Below, in pieces: positions 34,423-45,381 of a DNA stretch of 64,000 bases (positions are counted from its first letter, which is position 1; each line of letters starts with the position of its first letter). Source of the DNA: Amoebophrya sp. A120 (Eukaryota; Sar; Dinophyceae; Syndiniales; Amoebophryaceae); assembly GCA_905178155.1 (NCBI GenBank), contig CAJINV010000009.1, positions 1,361,907 to 1,425,906 of the forward strand, written 5' to 3'. The position numbers and the translations under genes were made by a program. The notes under the pieces were generated by a model. The model had not been told where the DNA came from. It searched no databases and saw only the letters and a list, made by a program, of their open reading frames with translations.

Positions 34423-36198
34423 ATGGGTAGAGTCATGTGCGTTTGCAATTGCAAAGAGGAGCAGGAGGCTCAGGAATACAAGAATCGGGTGTTTGAGATT
34501 CTCGTGATGGAAAAGGCGGAGGAAGTGAAGAAGTTGAGCGGGGTCGTTGCGGAGAAGGACCAGAAGATTCTCGCGTTGCAGAAAATCGTAAAACTCCAGC
34601 AGCAGGAAATCGATGAGGCGAAGAAAAAACTAGTCGCGGAACAACAATTCGAAGAGAAAACCCAAGAGCGGAAGGCAGAGACGATGGCTCAACAGAAGGC
34701 GCCGACGAAAATCGTGGAAATCGTGGCGGAAAAGGAGGCTCCCTTGTCGGATGCGGAGACGGAAGCAAGTGTTACCGACACCATTGTGATCCCAACCCCA
34801 GCAACTCCAGGAAAGGGCAAGGGGCCGACCGTTGGAAAAGGCAAAGGCAAGGGTCCGACCGTTGGAAAAGGCAAAGGCAAGGGCCCTACACCATCCACCA
34901 CGAAGGGCAAAGGCAAGGGGGCAAAAGGAACCGCTAAGACGACCGCCGGGGAGCAGGAGGGTGGAGCTGAGCGGAAAAAGGGACAATACTTCAGGCAGCC
35001 CAAGATTATTGTGGACACCCCTGTGAAGAGTCTGAAATGGGAGGCGCGGCGTGTTCCGGAGGACAGCGCAACCGACAACATCTGGTTATCCCTGCGCAAC
35101 GACCACCCGGAAGCATCCTTTGTGCTTGCAATTCAGAGTAGCTTTGCCGCTCGAGCGCCTGCGGTCAAGCCCGTCACGAACAAGTGCGTATCGAAAAAGA
35201 AGGGACCCGAAATTTTGTCGGCCGCACAGCTGCAGGAAGTCGGCTGCATGCTCGCGAAACTGCCCGAGCCCGCGCAACTCAGCACCTGCTTTCGAGATTT
35301 CTCGGGCCTGACGGGGGAACAGCTGGGCCGGCTCGTGAACGCCTTTCCACAAGCCGACATCATGAAAAAAGTCAACGAGGCGCTTGAGACCCACGGCATG
35401 GCGGCCCTGCGCAAGGAGGAGCAATGGGTGGCAGAGGCATTCGCGGCCGTGAAGGATCTTCATTTGAAGGGAAAAGTTTGGTTCGCAGTGGAGGAGTTTT
35501 CGCACGAGATGGACTGGGTGGCGATGAAGGTCCGGGTTTTGGTGGACGGCTGCGATTTCCTGCGGAACGACGAAACCGTCCGCGCCGTGCTGGGAAGTGT
35601 GGTCAGCGTCGGAAATGTGCTTAACGCGGGAGATGCAGCGGGGGAGCGAGCGGACGGCTTTGGCCTTGGGCTGTTGCAGAGCGGACTGTTGACGTCCGTG
35701 AAGGCAACGGAGGGGGGCACGAATGGGGTGCGCCACGTGCTGGATTTCGCGGTAAGCAGCGTCGGGCCCGGACGTGTGGCGGAGGTGGCAGAGAAGAGTC
35801 AGCAATTGCTGCGGGCGGCGGCTAAGCTGGAACTCAAGGATGTGGAGCTGGAGTTAGATAAGCTGGGCACCAAAAACAGAAACATTGCGAAGCAAGGAAA
35901 GGAGCTGGCCGCCATGGCGCAGGACATCGCGCTGCAGAGAAAGTGCGAAGAGTTGGAGACAAAAAATCTAGAGGTTGAGAAGTTGCGGGAGTCTTTTAAT
36001 GAAGCAAAGAAGGCGTTCTCGGCACTACGGGAATACTACGCAGATGACAGATACCATGATGTTGCGGATTTCTTCGGTGTTTTCCAGAAATTTTTCCACG
36101 AGCAAGCTGGTCCTAGCGCAAAGTATCTTGCCACGGCGAGGAAAAATGCAGCTTCCACCAAGAGATCTGTCCAAAGCCGCGCAGCAAAAGTACAGTAG
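34423..36198 (+). CDS. Atypical formin 2 (FH2 domain, KGKGKGP linker)
   Basis: Single exon, 591 aa. Residues 1-100 form a charged coiled coil (EEVKKLSGVVAEKDQKI). About 126-170 is a GKGKGPTVGKGKGKGP repeat in place of FH1. FH2 region about 255-575 includes LAKLPEPAQLS, VSVGNVLNAGDAAGERADGF (around residue 397) and a C-terminal helix with LREYYADD and FFGVFQKFF, which matches EYFLDKIRDYKDFFGIFTQF of formin 1. Expected role is actin nucleation or elongation. The first FH2 helix, which in formin 1 has RIGVGK, reads LQEVGCMLAKL here, so the conserved Ile is replaced and nucleation activity is uncertain. Two-cysteine N-terminus (MGRVMCVCNCK) differs from formin 1. Confidence 0.8.
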   Translation: MGRVMCVCNCKEEQEAQEYKNRVFEILVMEKAEEVKKLSGVVAEKDQKILALQKIVKLQQQEIDEAKKKLVAEQQFEEKTQERKAETMAQQKAPTKIVEIVAEKEAPLSDAETEASVTDTIVIPTPATPGKGKGPTVGKGKGKGPTVGKGKGKGPTPSTTKGKGKGAKGTAKTTAGEQEGGAERKKGQYFRQPKIIVDTPVKSLKWEARRVPEDSATDNIWLSLRNDHPEASFVLAIQSSFAARAPAVKPVTNKCVSKKKGPEILSAAQLQEVGCMLAKLPEPAQLSTCFRDFSGLTGEQLGRLVNAFPQADIMKKVNEALETHGMAALRKEEQWVAEAFAAVKDLHLKGKVWFAVEEFSHEMDWVAMKVRVLVDGCDFLRNDETVRAVLGSVVSVGNVLNAGDAAGERADGFGLGLLQSGLLTSVKATEGGTNGVRHVLDFAVSSVGPGRVAEVAEKSQQLLRAAAKLELKDVELELDKLGTKNRNIAKQGKELAAMAQDIALQRKCEELETKNLEVEKLRESFNEAKKAFSALREYYADDRYHDVADFFGVFQKFFHEQAGPSAKYLATARKNAASTKRSVQSRAAKVQ

Positions 36199-37284
36199 GG
36201 CACTCACCATGTAACGTTTTTTTTCAAATTCAACCACAACATGGTTTAATCGCATTTCCGATGGATTACGCAAGTAGCTCAAGTCCAAGAACTCTATTTT
36301 CGAAAAAGTACACAATACTTCACAGTTCATGTCCCTCTACCCGCACATCACTGTATCACTTTTAACATGCGACTCTGTACCAAGTGTTTTTTTCTCGACA
36401 TATCAGATGAAACAATTTTCCAAGGTGCGCTACCCGTTTCAGATTTCCACGGATTTTTCATGCTACACACTCGCACAAGAACTACTGATGTGCATTTATT
36501 TCTCATTTTTCAATGAAAGTATGGTTTTGGGGTTATTTTCAATTTCAGTCTCAGCAAGTTATGTTTCCGTTTGACACGGAAGTGCAGTGTTTCGTTTCCC
36601 GCATGCAAACTCAGCTCTCACAAGCCATGTAACAAAAACACAAAAAAATTGATATTCCAAAAAGACAAAAAAATTGATATTCCAAAAACACAAAAAAAAT
36701 CCTATACCAAAAAATAAAAAACAGCAGAGCGCTTCGCGGATCTCGTCCGAGAACCCCTGAAAATGATGTGGTGGACTAGGCAAAGTTTGATTCGTTTCCT
36801 GTCTGGCCGAACAAAGTTTGGTTCTTGTTTCATCGGTATGATAGATGTCACTCGCTCCTCGGTTATTTCGTGTGTGCTTCCGGTTACCTGATGGGACTGG
36901 CACCCACACGACAGAAAGCATCGGTTCTCAGCTTCGACAATAGTTGAGTTTAGCGATCTGCTTCGGTTTGCTGCAAGGTTTCACTTACAACTACTCATAT
37001 CGGTTTTATCGTGCAAGTGAAAAATGCTGTGTCGTACACGTATTCTTGGAGCACTTTTCCGGACTTCATCATCGTTCGAAGCTGTAAGCCGTCGTCACCC
37101 CTTACCTTTTTTCTTGATCTTTGCAGTCAATCAAACTTGTACAGGACCCCATTACCTGCAGTTGTATTCCTTAAGTGACAGCAGGAGAGTACGTATTGCT
37201 CGTGCATTTCATCAACAGTAATCTTCCTCTGACTTCTCTCCCCGCGTTTCTTTCCGAAATTTTTCAGCCTTTTGAACCACGACG
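36199..37284. other. Spacer with A-rich tandem repeat
   Basis: No supported gene. 36630-36720 contains three imperfect copies of an A-rich unit with AAAAAAATTGATATTCCAAA. Around 37020-37110 there is a short TCGT-containing stretch (GTGTCGTACACG, TCATCATCGTTCG) before the ATG at 37285. Confidence 0.55.
36630..36720. repeat. A-rich tandem repeat, about three copies
   Basis: Units of about 23-25 bases: AAAAAAATTGATATTCCAAA twice, then a diverged copy ending CCTATACCAAAAA. Confidence 0.8.
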
Positions 37285-39988
37285 ATGGGCGACGCGAAGT
37301 CCGAAGTCACCTCCTACGAGAAGGTGGATTTTCCTTCACTGATAAAGGAGGTGAATGGGAATTTTGTCACTCTGGACGACGTCCGCCGCATATCCGAGCT
37401 GCTGATCACGCGGCTGCAAACCCGAAAGGCGCCACTGAAGCACGTTGCGAGCACTGGCGAAGACGCGACCTCCGCGCCAACCACTTCCGCCATGCCAGAC
37501 GTGGACCACACCATGCACGCCCTGGATGATGGAGTCCGGGGCAGCAAGACGGCGAACGCGCGCGCGGACCCGGGAAAGCGCGCCTCCGTGGCGCAGGATT
37601 CGCTGTTCAACAATTTCGCGAACAAAAACTCGCCCGGGTGGCTGATGGCGGAGCACGCGCTCAGCGAGGGCTACGCGGGGCTCGCGGAGGTGATTCTTTC
37701 GCAGGAAAAGCAGTGCTGGGAAAACGTGTCGATGTTTTTTCTGCAGACCCCGGGGGTGCACACCTACAGCAAGGAGGCCGACGACTTCCTCTCCGCGCCG
37801 CCCCACCTGTGGTACTACCTGAAGGGCAAGTGGGTGCGGTTCCGGGAGCGCTGCCGCAACCCGGAGAAGTTCCGCACGCCGCACTGCGGGGCAACGGACA
37901 ATTTGCCGACCATGTCGGGCAACAAGGTGTTCGCGATGCACGCGGCGGTGTTCGCCGTTGTGCTCGCACTCTACATCCTGGTCGCCGACGCCTGCGCGCG
38001 CGCCAAGCCGGGCGATTACACGGCGTTGCGCTGCCTCGAGGCGGAGTCCTTCACTAGTCAGCACGTCCCCAACGTCCTAGTTACCTCCCTGCCGGTGTTT
38101 TTCGCGGTTTTCACGGTCAACTCCGCCTTCCAGCACTTCCGCCGCACCTGGACGCAGACCTACCGCTTCGGCGAGGAGTTGAGTGAAATTTTGACGCAGT
38201 TCCTCATCATGTCCTCCATCGAAGTGAACCTGTTCAAAGCGAAGGTCGTGAAAAAACCGGCGAACAAGACTACTGCGTCTGCCGCAGCCAGCACGAATGA
38301 CGTGAAAGTCAGCGTTTCAACTACATCCGGAGCCGACGGTGCGGAGAATGATGTTTCTGCGGTGAACAAGGAGGAACAGCAGCAGCAACCACCAGCTCAA
38401 GAAGAGGTGGAAGAGCAGGTGGTGATGCCGAGCGCGATTTTGGCGAACAACTTGGAGATGGCGCGGTACTCCGCGCTACTGGCCATTTTCCTGTACCACA
38501 GTCTGAACCCGATCACCTACAACATCGAGGCCTTCGTGCCCTTCATGATCGAGCGGTACGGGCTGTGCGAGTACGGTCTGATGGACGCCATCGACTGGCA
38601 CCGCTGGATCCAGCCACGCATCCTCGCCAACCAGAAACACAACATGCTGTGGAAGAACCACGCGTTCAGCGGCCGGGTTTCGCAGCTGCACGACGCGCAG
38701 CACTGGGGGTCGGCCGTCACGCAGTGGGCCAGCGAGGGCGTTTTGGACGTGATCATGCGGTATGGATTGTAAAAGTGTCTGGGTCTGGAAGATTTCTAGA
38801 TTTGTCATGCATATTTTCCATGACCCATGATGTCAATGTCTGTGATGCATGCCGTAGCGTCACAGATTTTTAGAGCGCTTCCTTGTGCCTATTCCCGGAG
38901 CGCAAAGTCTACTCCTCTTACTGGTCATGCAATACAAATTTTTTTCGAATCCAGAGACAGCATCACAAGTTTATAATCTTCCAGACCCAGACATATTTGC
39001 AATCCATATGCGGGGCCGCCACCTGGCGCACACCAACGACCCGCCCATCGTGTCTTTCAACATCAAGACGTGGCAGGACCTCGTGGTGGCCAAGAACGAA
39101 CTGGTCGCCGAGCAGGCAAAGTTGCTGCCGAAGGTGCTGTATTACACCATGTGGACGGCGATTCTGTTTTTGTTCTTTTTCCAGTTCATCAAGCAGTCCA
39201 CCGCCTGCGGGAACGCGCTGGCGCGCACGGGCGCCAGCTACGGGGGTTTGCTGTGGGCCACGATTCCCGGCACGCAGCAGCCTTTCCACCTTTCCATCGA
39301 CGAGGACCAGGAGTACATCATCGACGCCACGCAGGCCGCTTTCGCCGGCTTTGCCTACATGTTTCTGTGCTACTTTTTCTTCACGATCGTGCGGATGGTG
39401 CTGGATCTGCTGGACCCGGTGGCCGCGGACGCGGACTCCGTGCCGATCATGCCGCTGCTCGACTCCACGCTGCAGCGGCTCTTCAACCGCGTGATCCTTC
39501 GGTGCGTCACCGTGATGGTCCGCCAGGAAGCCTTCGAGGAGCAGCGGAAGGTGAGGAACAAGGACGCAGCGGGGGCGCACAAGTCCGGCGCGCAGCAGTT
39601 CTCGTCCCCCCTGGCAACCTTGCAGCTGCGGCCGGACGAAACCGAGCGCGTGCGGAACCGCCGGTCGCTGCAGGACCTGGGCGACGCGCAGGTGCAGAAC
39701 AACCAGTCCGGGTGGACGCTGCGGACCTTCGACGGCCTGCCCGCGCCGTTCCCGCAGCTGAAGGCCTGCAGCGGGAAGACGCGGCACTGGGTGCGGGCCG
39801 TGCTGGGGGCGAAGTTCGCCAGCGGGGACGACGACGACCTGGAGGCGGAGTTCCGCAGCGGCCGGTTGGGCAAACCGGAATTGGGGAAGAAGAAGAGCGG
39901 ACCGAAAACGGAAGGGGAAGGGAGACATGTGGACTTCTCCAGCGGCGAGGAAGATGACGATTTCGTCGCCGGCGCATTGGATGCGTAG
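37285..39988 (+). CDS. Multi-pass membrane protein, possibly bestrophin-like channel, split by a non-canonical intron
   Basis: Exons 37285-38760 and 39014-39988 join in phase 0 to 816 aa when 253 bases (one copy of ATGCGG plus the element 38761-39007) are removed, giving VIMR followed by GRHLAHTNDPP. Membrane segments lie at about 215-238, 265-285, 390-410, 534-555 and 600-622. The fifth is followed by LLDPVAADADSVPIMPLLD, which recalls the acidic Asn-Pro-Phe-Gly-Glu-Asp gate region of bestrophins, and segment 2 by HFRRTWTQTYRFGEEL, which recalls their Arg-Trp-Trp region. If bestrophin-like it would be an anion channel; the match is weak and other channel or transporter families are possible. 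The N-terminal 200 residues are soluble, the C-terminal 150 charged and acidic. Confidence 0.75.
38761..39013 (+). mobile_element. Introner-like intron with terminal inverted repeats and 6-bp target duplication
   Basis: ATGCGG occurs at 38755-38760 and again at 39008-39013. Between them the ends are inverted repeats: 38761-38769 (TATGGATTG) with 39000-39008, and 38776-38794 (TGTCTGGGTCTGGAAGATT) with its exact reverse complement at 38975-38993. Left in place it stops the frame at 38770-38772; removed with one ATGCGG copy it restores a continuous reading frame. No placement of the boundaries within the duplication gives GT-AG ends, so splicing must be non-canonical. Confidence 0.85.
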
Positions 39989-40489
39989 TCGCAGAATTAT
40001 TTGGGTCAACATCTGGGATGCTAGCAAACTTCTGCATTTCTTTTTGTATCCAGTTTCTCTTTTCTCAACGCAGTTAACGAATCTATCACGTGTACATTTC
40101 CTTCATTATCACCCCGGTTTTCTTGAGAATGAATTCTTTCGAATCTTTTCAACCAGAACGCAGAACGAAGAAACCTCAGCACTTCTTGATACATACGAAA
40201 AAAGAATAAATGTCTCAAATTTTTTTACACTTGATCCCCCAAGTGTCATTGAATGTGACAAATACGCCGACATGTGACGAAGAACTATCACAGAGGAAGT
40301 AAGAAGTACTTAGAATTGTGTTCTCTGAGAGCTTTCCCGAGTGTTGAGTACCAGTGCCGCAAGAGGGAAGAAAAAGATGAAGAAGGAGGCATGCAGGACA
40401 TCGAAAAGGGGCACAGAGTGATACAAGACCTGCGCAATAATTCATGTTGAGCTATTTATCTTTCTAGAAATTGAAGTGAATGTTGTGAG

Positions 40490-41150
40490 GCCTTTGCTCG
40501 GCAGCGGCGTAGCGGCTACAAATGGCTGCGCCGCGCATTTTCCAGGATGGCAATCGAGCCGGAAGGGCCTGGACGCCGCGTTGTCGTTCTTGTGTCGCCG
40601 ATCTTGCGCGACAGCGCTCAGTTTGGTAGTGGTCTCCCGCAGGAGCTCGGGGGAACGCGCCCTACAACAAGCGCCGAGTCCGCTGGGCAAGGCCTTCGCG
40701 AACGGGGTGGGGTATTCCGCGACTGGCGAGCGCAGTGATCTCCATCGGAAGGCGCAGGAAGTTGGCCCCCGTGATCACACCGCGCAGGAGGAGAAGTGGC
40801 ACTCGTGTGAGCAGGAGAAGTCGGCCGATGCAGAATTTCAGTCCTTCGAGGAGCAGCCCGAGCCCCCACATGGCAGAAGTCCTTCGCGGAGCCGGCCGAT
40901 GGCAGCCAGGCGCGCGACCTATCCATCCAGCCGGGCGCCGGCGCGGCGCCTCTTGCCGCAGTGTTCCCCTCCCTGCGCCGCCCCCTTTCAGGCCCATTTC
41001 TTGTAAGGACCCCCGGCGCCTTGTGCGGCCAGGCGCCATCCCCACCCTGCGCAGCGGTCGGCAGCTTAAGAGGTCGCGCCCCGCCCTTTGGGGTGGGCTA
41101 GTGCCACCGTTACCGCGCGCGGACTGCCGTTCGCGATAGCTGCGCGCAGA
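40490..41150. repeat. GC-rich island 4
   Basis: GC-rich block upstream of gene 41989. Composition and position match the other islands; direct sequence homology to islands 1-3 is not obvious by eye. Confidence 0.5.
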
Positions 41151-41264
41151 GAGCAGCTGTCTTGTCGTTATCGTGTGTTGCAGCTTTATTTTGGACGGGC
41201 ATGCTCCTTGCCGCTCGTACTCTGTTGACCCTGACCGTTGATGCTTATGTCGGTCTGTGATGTA

Positions 41265-41357
41265 AGTGGCTGTGTTGATTCTCCTCGCAAATTATTGGTT
41301 GATTTGATTCTCCTAGCTCGCGTTCGTGGCTGTGTTGATTCTCCTAGCTCGCGTCAT
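41265..41357. repeat. Short tandem repeat
   Basis: Three occurrences of a TTGATTCTCCT unit, two preceded by GTGGCTGTG and two followed by AGCTCGCGT, within about 90 bases. Confidence 0.8.
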
Positions 41358-41988
41358 CTGCTCTCCCGCAAAACAATGCTCTTACAACTCCTTGTAAATT
41401 TGTCGGTTGTCACACGTACGATGAGTTTTTTGGAAGCAATATGACTAAATCACAATCAGCGTGGCAAGAAATTGGCTCCCACGACAAAGAGATTCTTTTG
41501 TACAATAGGATAGGCTCCAGGCGAGCCGTTTAGAATGCACTAACCCAGGCTACATGATTACTTGAGAACCGCGAGAATTTGGAGCATCGGTTACGCTTTC
41601 CATCGGGTGTGTCTTGATTGCAAATAGCAGTCGGTGTTGAAGATACGTATACTTCGGATCGCAGAAAGCTCTCGCCACACTGGAAGTTGTGGAAATTGCT
41701 ACTTCAGGATCACATATAAGCGAGTCCGGAGTTCCGGTTGGTCCGAAAAAATATCTGATGCTAAATCACCAACAAGCGCGAATTTGGCGAAAAGCCAGTG
41801 TTTTGACCAAACACCGTGAGGGTTTCCGTAAACTCATGTGACAGCGAGCTCCACACATCTAATAATAATGTCCTTGTGAAGATTCACCAAAAAAATATTG
41901 TATTCCCTAAAACCACAAAACCACCAAGTACTTATTATCGTTCTCCTCGCATCAAAAGCTTTTTACAGCAAACTGGCAAATAAAGATA

Positions 41989-43017
41989 ATGATGGGCTTC
42001 AACGCTGTGACCATTGGCCTCCTGCTGCATGCGGCGGAGGTTTTTTTTCTCGGTGGCCTCCATTTCTACGATCCTGCTGCCACGGCCGCCCTGCGTGGCT
42101 ACCCAGCGGCGCCGTTCTTGCAGCGTTCTATCGCGATCGCGGCCTTTGCGCTTGGGCTCATGGGTCTGTTGTTTGTCAACGCCGCGCGTGCCACATCAGA
42201 AGCCACTAATTCTACAGACACGACGAAAACCGCTCCTCATAAGTACTCCCTGACCGCTCTGAAGCGACTTGTAGCGGGTTTCATGACGTTCCACGGATCC
42301 TTCGTGCTGAGAGGCGCTATCATTGCCGACTACGGGGCTATTCCGACTCACGGCGTGCCGTTCGTCGGGCTTTTTTTCGCCGCGGTCAAGCTTGGGCTTT
42401 TTTCCACGGACACACTTTTTTCGGGGTTACAGGAAATTACTTCGGTGTTGGGCTCCTACGCGACCCTGCGCAGATCCTACGGGAAGCCGAGCAGTCTGCA
42501 ATTCCTCCGGCAGCCGATTCTGGCCTTCGCTTATGTCACACAGATTTTCGTGGCGCTGCTGGAGGGCTACTTGCACTGTTTCCTCCCGGCGCAGGCGCTG
42601 AAGCCCCTGGGCTACGGTGTTCATGTGATTCAAACGACCCTCGGCATGGATGTCGGCATCGCTTTTGGGCTGATCCCGCTCTTCTTCCTGCCCCTGGTGT
42701 TGGACAGCAAGAACTTCGAAAAATCGGACGGTGTTTTGCGGAAGATGTCACTGGCGGTGCTCGTGTATCATGGCGCGATGTGTGCTATGTTCGTGTTTGA
42801 GGAGCAGGGCATTGCGGGGTTGCTGCAGCTGCATCCGGTCTACGTCATCCACCTGGTGCCGGCCTGCGCCTTCGCGATTCACCTGCTTCTGGGCGCGGTT
42901 GGCGGGGCCAGTGGAAGTGGTGGTACTAGTACTGGCGGAAAGAGCATCAAGCGCGGTAGCAGCCAGGTGCGTACGCCGAAACGCAGTGCGAGTAGCAAGG
43001 GAAAGCGTCAGGAGTAA
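41989..43017 (+). CDS. Polytopic membrane protein, about eight helices
   Basis: Single exon, 342 aa; ATG at 41989 or, one codon later, 41992. Hydrophobic segments in order: AVTIGLLLHAAEVFFLGGL, SIAIAAFALGLMGLLFV, LVAGFMTFHGSFVLRGAII, VGLFFAAVKLGLF, ILAFAYVTQIFVALLEGYL, VGIAFGLIPLFFLPLVL, MSLAVLVYHGAMCAMFVF and VYVIHLVPACAFAIHLLLGA. A Gly/Ser-rich linker and strongly basic tail (RTPKRSASSKGKRQE) follow, probably cytosolic. No catalytic or transport motif is recognised. The coding region is more GC-rich than the spacers and looks like a conserved housekeeping-type membrane protein rather than one of the expanded families. Confidence 0.8.
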   Translation: MMGFNAVTIGLLLHAAEVFFLGGLHFYDPAATAALRGYPAAPFLQRSIAIAAFALGLMGLLFVNAARATSEATNSTDTTKTAPHKYSLTALKRLVAGFMTFHGSFVLRGAIIADYGAIPTHGVPFVGLFFAAVKLGLFSTDTLFSGLQEITSVLGSYATLRRSYGKPSSLQFLRQPILAFAYVTQIFVALLEGYLHCFLPAQALKPLGYGVHVIQTTLGMDVGIAFGLIPLFFLPLVLDSKNFEKSDGVLRKMSLAVLVYHGAMCAMFVFEEQGIAGLLQLHPVYVIHLVPACAFAIHLLLGAVGGASGSGGTSTGGKSIKRGSSQVRTPKRSASSKGKRQE

Positions 43018-44507
43018 GGAGGATTGAGGTGACAGGTGTAGTACTTCTAGCGGTATGTTGTATGAAGTTGAATGTGCAGCAGGACAAATTCCTGCTTGCG
43101 CGATTAATCATCGACAGATATTAAAAATCTTACATGCGCTCGAATAAGTAGTACATCAAAGAGCGACCAGTGACGCAGCGCCTCATTTTTGCGTGCTGAC
43201 TACAGTACGGCCAATACAAACTCATATTTTTCTTGAAAAATGTATGATTCTCTGACACCAAAAGCACTATAATACTGAAGGCAATGGGTTCTTGCGATTC
43301 GCATGCCACCTGCGACATAAAATTACTGGCGCTCGATGGTTCAGTCCTCACATAATTGCTTGTGGAAGATTGATTACGCCCAGCTTGTTTGATTTTTCTT
43401 CCGTGTTGTCGTTGTGCTTACCTACTTTGTACTCGTGCAACGTCCTTCCTGTGTTGTCGTGCAGCTCGTTCTTCAAAGGCTTCTTACTATTCGTCGTGCA
43501 TTTTTCATCGTCTTGTCGTTCATGTTCTTCTCTTTCATGCTCTCGTTCAAGTTCGCGTTTTCGTGCGTCCGGGACTACCCCGCCAATACGTTTGGTGATT
43601 AGTACTGGCACACAGCTTTGGTCGTACTTCGTCTAGATCTTCGTTTTCAAATGATCGCTGTAGTCCAAAATTGTGTTCCTCGAGTAAGAAATACAGGTTT
43701 ACTCATTCAACTCTTAGACTCTTACGCGTTCCACCCTTCTTCGAAGTACGTTTGAAAAGACGAAACACAAGAATTATAACAGCGAAAGCAGCTTGAGCAG
43801 GAGACTTAGTTTGCTTTCAGGAAAAGCTCGCCCCTTCGCTCCAAGTCAAAATGATTTCATTTTCTGCTCCACGGGTCCTGGGCGTCGGCATCGCGCCGCC
43901 CCATCAACCGCACTTCCGTTGCTCGTGGGCTCGCCACCACGGACGGGTTTTGCAAAAGCCGAAGCAGCTGGTGAATTTCACATCGGGGGGTTTCCTGCGC
44001 GGAAAAAACGACCAAGGGAGGACTGTGTACATTTCGTACACACAACGAATCACGGTATACTTGTGTTTCTCTTTCACCTTAACTTTCTTCAGCGCATGAA
44101 TGTAAGTAGCTTGTCGACGTACAGCTGCACTCGCTAAGCTGGCAGGGCGTCTAGGATAGTTTTACTTTCAGCACAAGGACCTTGCAAGCAGAAAGTAGAC
44201 GCTCACCTCATTCCGGAATAAAAAAATGCACAGCACGTCAGAAGGCCACGGCATGAGGGGGCGGCGGAATTGCAGCGGGGAAGCAGCAACGTCACTGGAC
44301 AAATTCTGACAAAGAACGTTGTACTGCAGGCAAGTCCAGAAGAGGAGGTACTTCACTGCACTTGAGTTTTTATTGGATAGGATTGTGCAATTAAAATTAT
44401 CAGTTGGTTGTGCTTGCTTTGCAAGCGCACAAAGGCAGAGAAACGTCTTTCGAAATATAGGTTTTTTCATACACATCATCTCTCGACTTCATGTTTACGA
44501 ATAGGTA
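43018..44507. other. Spacer with TCGT-rich stretch and a doubtful small gene
   Basis: 43390-43640 is TCGT-rich (GTCGTGCAGCTCGTTC, ATCGTCTTGTCGTTC). 43680-43850 looks like a gene leader. 43851-44099 is a doubtful small gene. 44100-44507 has no clear feature. Confidence 0.5.
43851..44099 (+). CDS. Doubtful small protein with C-terminal hydrophobic end
   Basis: 82 aa from ATG 43851, after an A/C-rich leader of the kind seen before other genes. It ends TQRITVYLCFSFTLTFFSA, a possible C-terminal helix. A GTAAGT donor at 44101 could extend it into further exons I cannot define. A longer frame in another register (43793-44137) overlaps, so the true frame is unsure. No family match. Confidence 0.3.
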   Translation: MISFSAPRVLGVGIAPPHQPHFRCSWARHHGRVLQKPKQLVNFTSGGFLRGKNDQGRTVYISYTQRITVYLCFSFTLTFFSA

Positions 44508-45381
44508 ATGCAAGGCACTGCAACGCCATGTACCGATAGCTCGTGTATGGCGACTCCGGGCACGTCTGAGGTTGAGCCGGCGGCTAAAGTTCTAGTTGAG
44601 AAATTGGAGGTCGAGGAGCAGGCGTTGGAGAAAATCACAGGCGAGAAATCAGACGGAGAGCGGGCAGTGGAGAAAATTGCCGTTGATAAGGTGGAACAGC
44701 AGGTGGCGGAGACAGTTTCCGGCGAGAAGGAGGCGGTTGTAGCGGAGAACGAAGCCCTAGTCGAGAACGCCGAGGACGTCTACCCACCGAACAACATCGA
44801 ATTCGAAATCGATAGCACTAGCGAGGCCTCCGTGGCGGAAAGTGGGAAGAAGGAGAGTTTTTTCTCCTTGCCAGAGTGCTCTCTCGAGGAAAGTGCGTTT
44901 TTCTCCTGCGAAGAAAAATCGCGATCGTGGGGGAAGCGAGAAGCGGAAACTTTTTTTTCACTCGAGGAGTCAAAGTCCGAGTTTGTTTCTTTTGTAGAAT
45001 AAGCTTTTTGTGTCTAAAAACAGCCTTCAATTGAGTACAAGCATGCAATTCTTTTTCGTTGTTAGAGTGTGAATTTGATTTCATTTGGAGCCCGCACAAG
45101 CACTTCAACCAAGTCCAACATGTATGATCATTGTTAGCGGCACTTTCAGGTGCAGGTGGTCGGCATCTCTTCCTCATTTTCATCCCCTAATTAACATTTT
45201 GTCAGCGTGATTTCCGGAATCTGATCTTTCTCAGTCCAGTATGGCAGTAAGAGCTACGTTTCAGTTTGGCATGAAAAATACCCTCGTTGTCCTCGTCGTA
45301 GTGATCTCCGGCTTCCCCGCCGTTTTCGAGTTTTTTGCTGAAGGAATCCAGAACGACCCGGGTCGAGTTTTTGCGTTTTAA
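44508..45381 (+). CDS. Acidic repeat protein, probably with a C-terminal membrane exon
   Basis: Exon 44508-45002 by itself encodes 164 aa ending SFVE and a stop. It has imperfect heptad-like repeats (VEKLEVEEQALEKI, GERAVEKIAVDKVEQ) and FFSLxE motifs near the end. A phase-0 intron 44994-45234 (GTAGAA donor, TTTCTCAG acceptor) would instead join it to an exon ending at 45381 that encodes LVVLVVVISGFPAVFEFF, a membrane helix, giving 210 aa. The second model fits the acidic-domain-plus-anchor layout of families B and C. No direct family match. Function unknown. Confidence 0.5.

Larger units (their letters stand above)
39989..41988. other. Spacer: GC island 4 and tandem repeat
   Basis: 39989-40470 no supported gene. 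40490-41150 is GC-rich. 41250-41360 is a tandem repeat. 41460-41988 has no clear feature; the last part is an A-rich leader. Long frames on both strands inside the island differ in every frame and show no motif, so I call none coding. Confidence 0.55.

Noticed and set aside
38963-40027. 354-codon - strand open frame
   Set aside because: Antisense of exon 2 of the membrane protein at 37285; Arg/Pro/Gln-rich composition typical of shadow frames in GC-rich codons.
40476-41139. Overlapping open frames in GC island 4
   Set aside because: Three frames and both strands are equally open; no homology to any family in the window.
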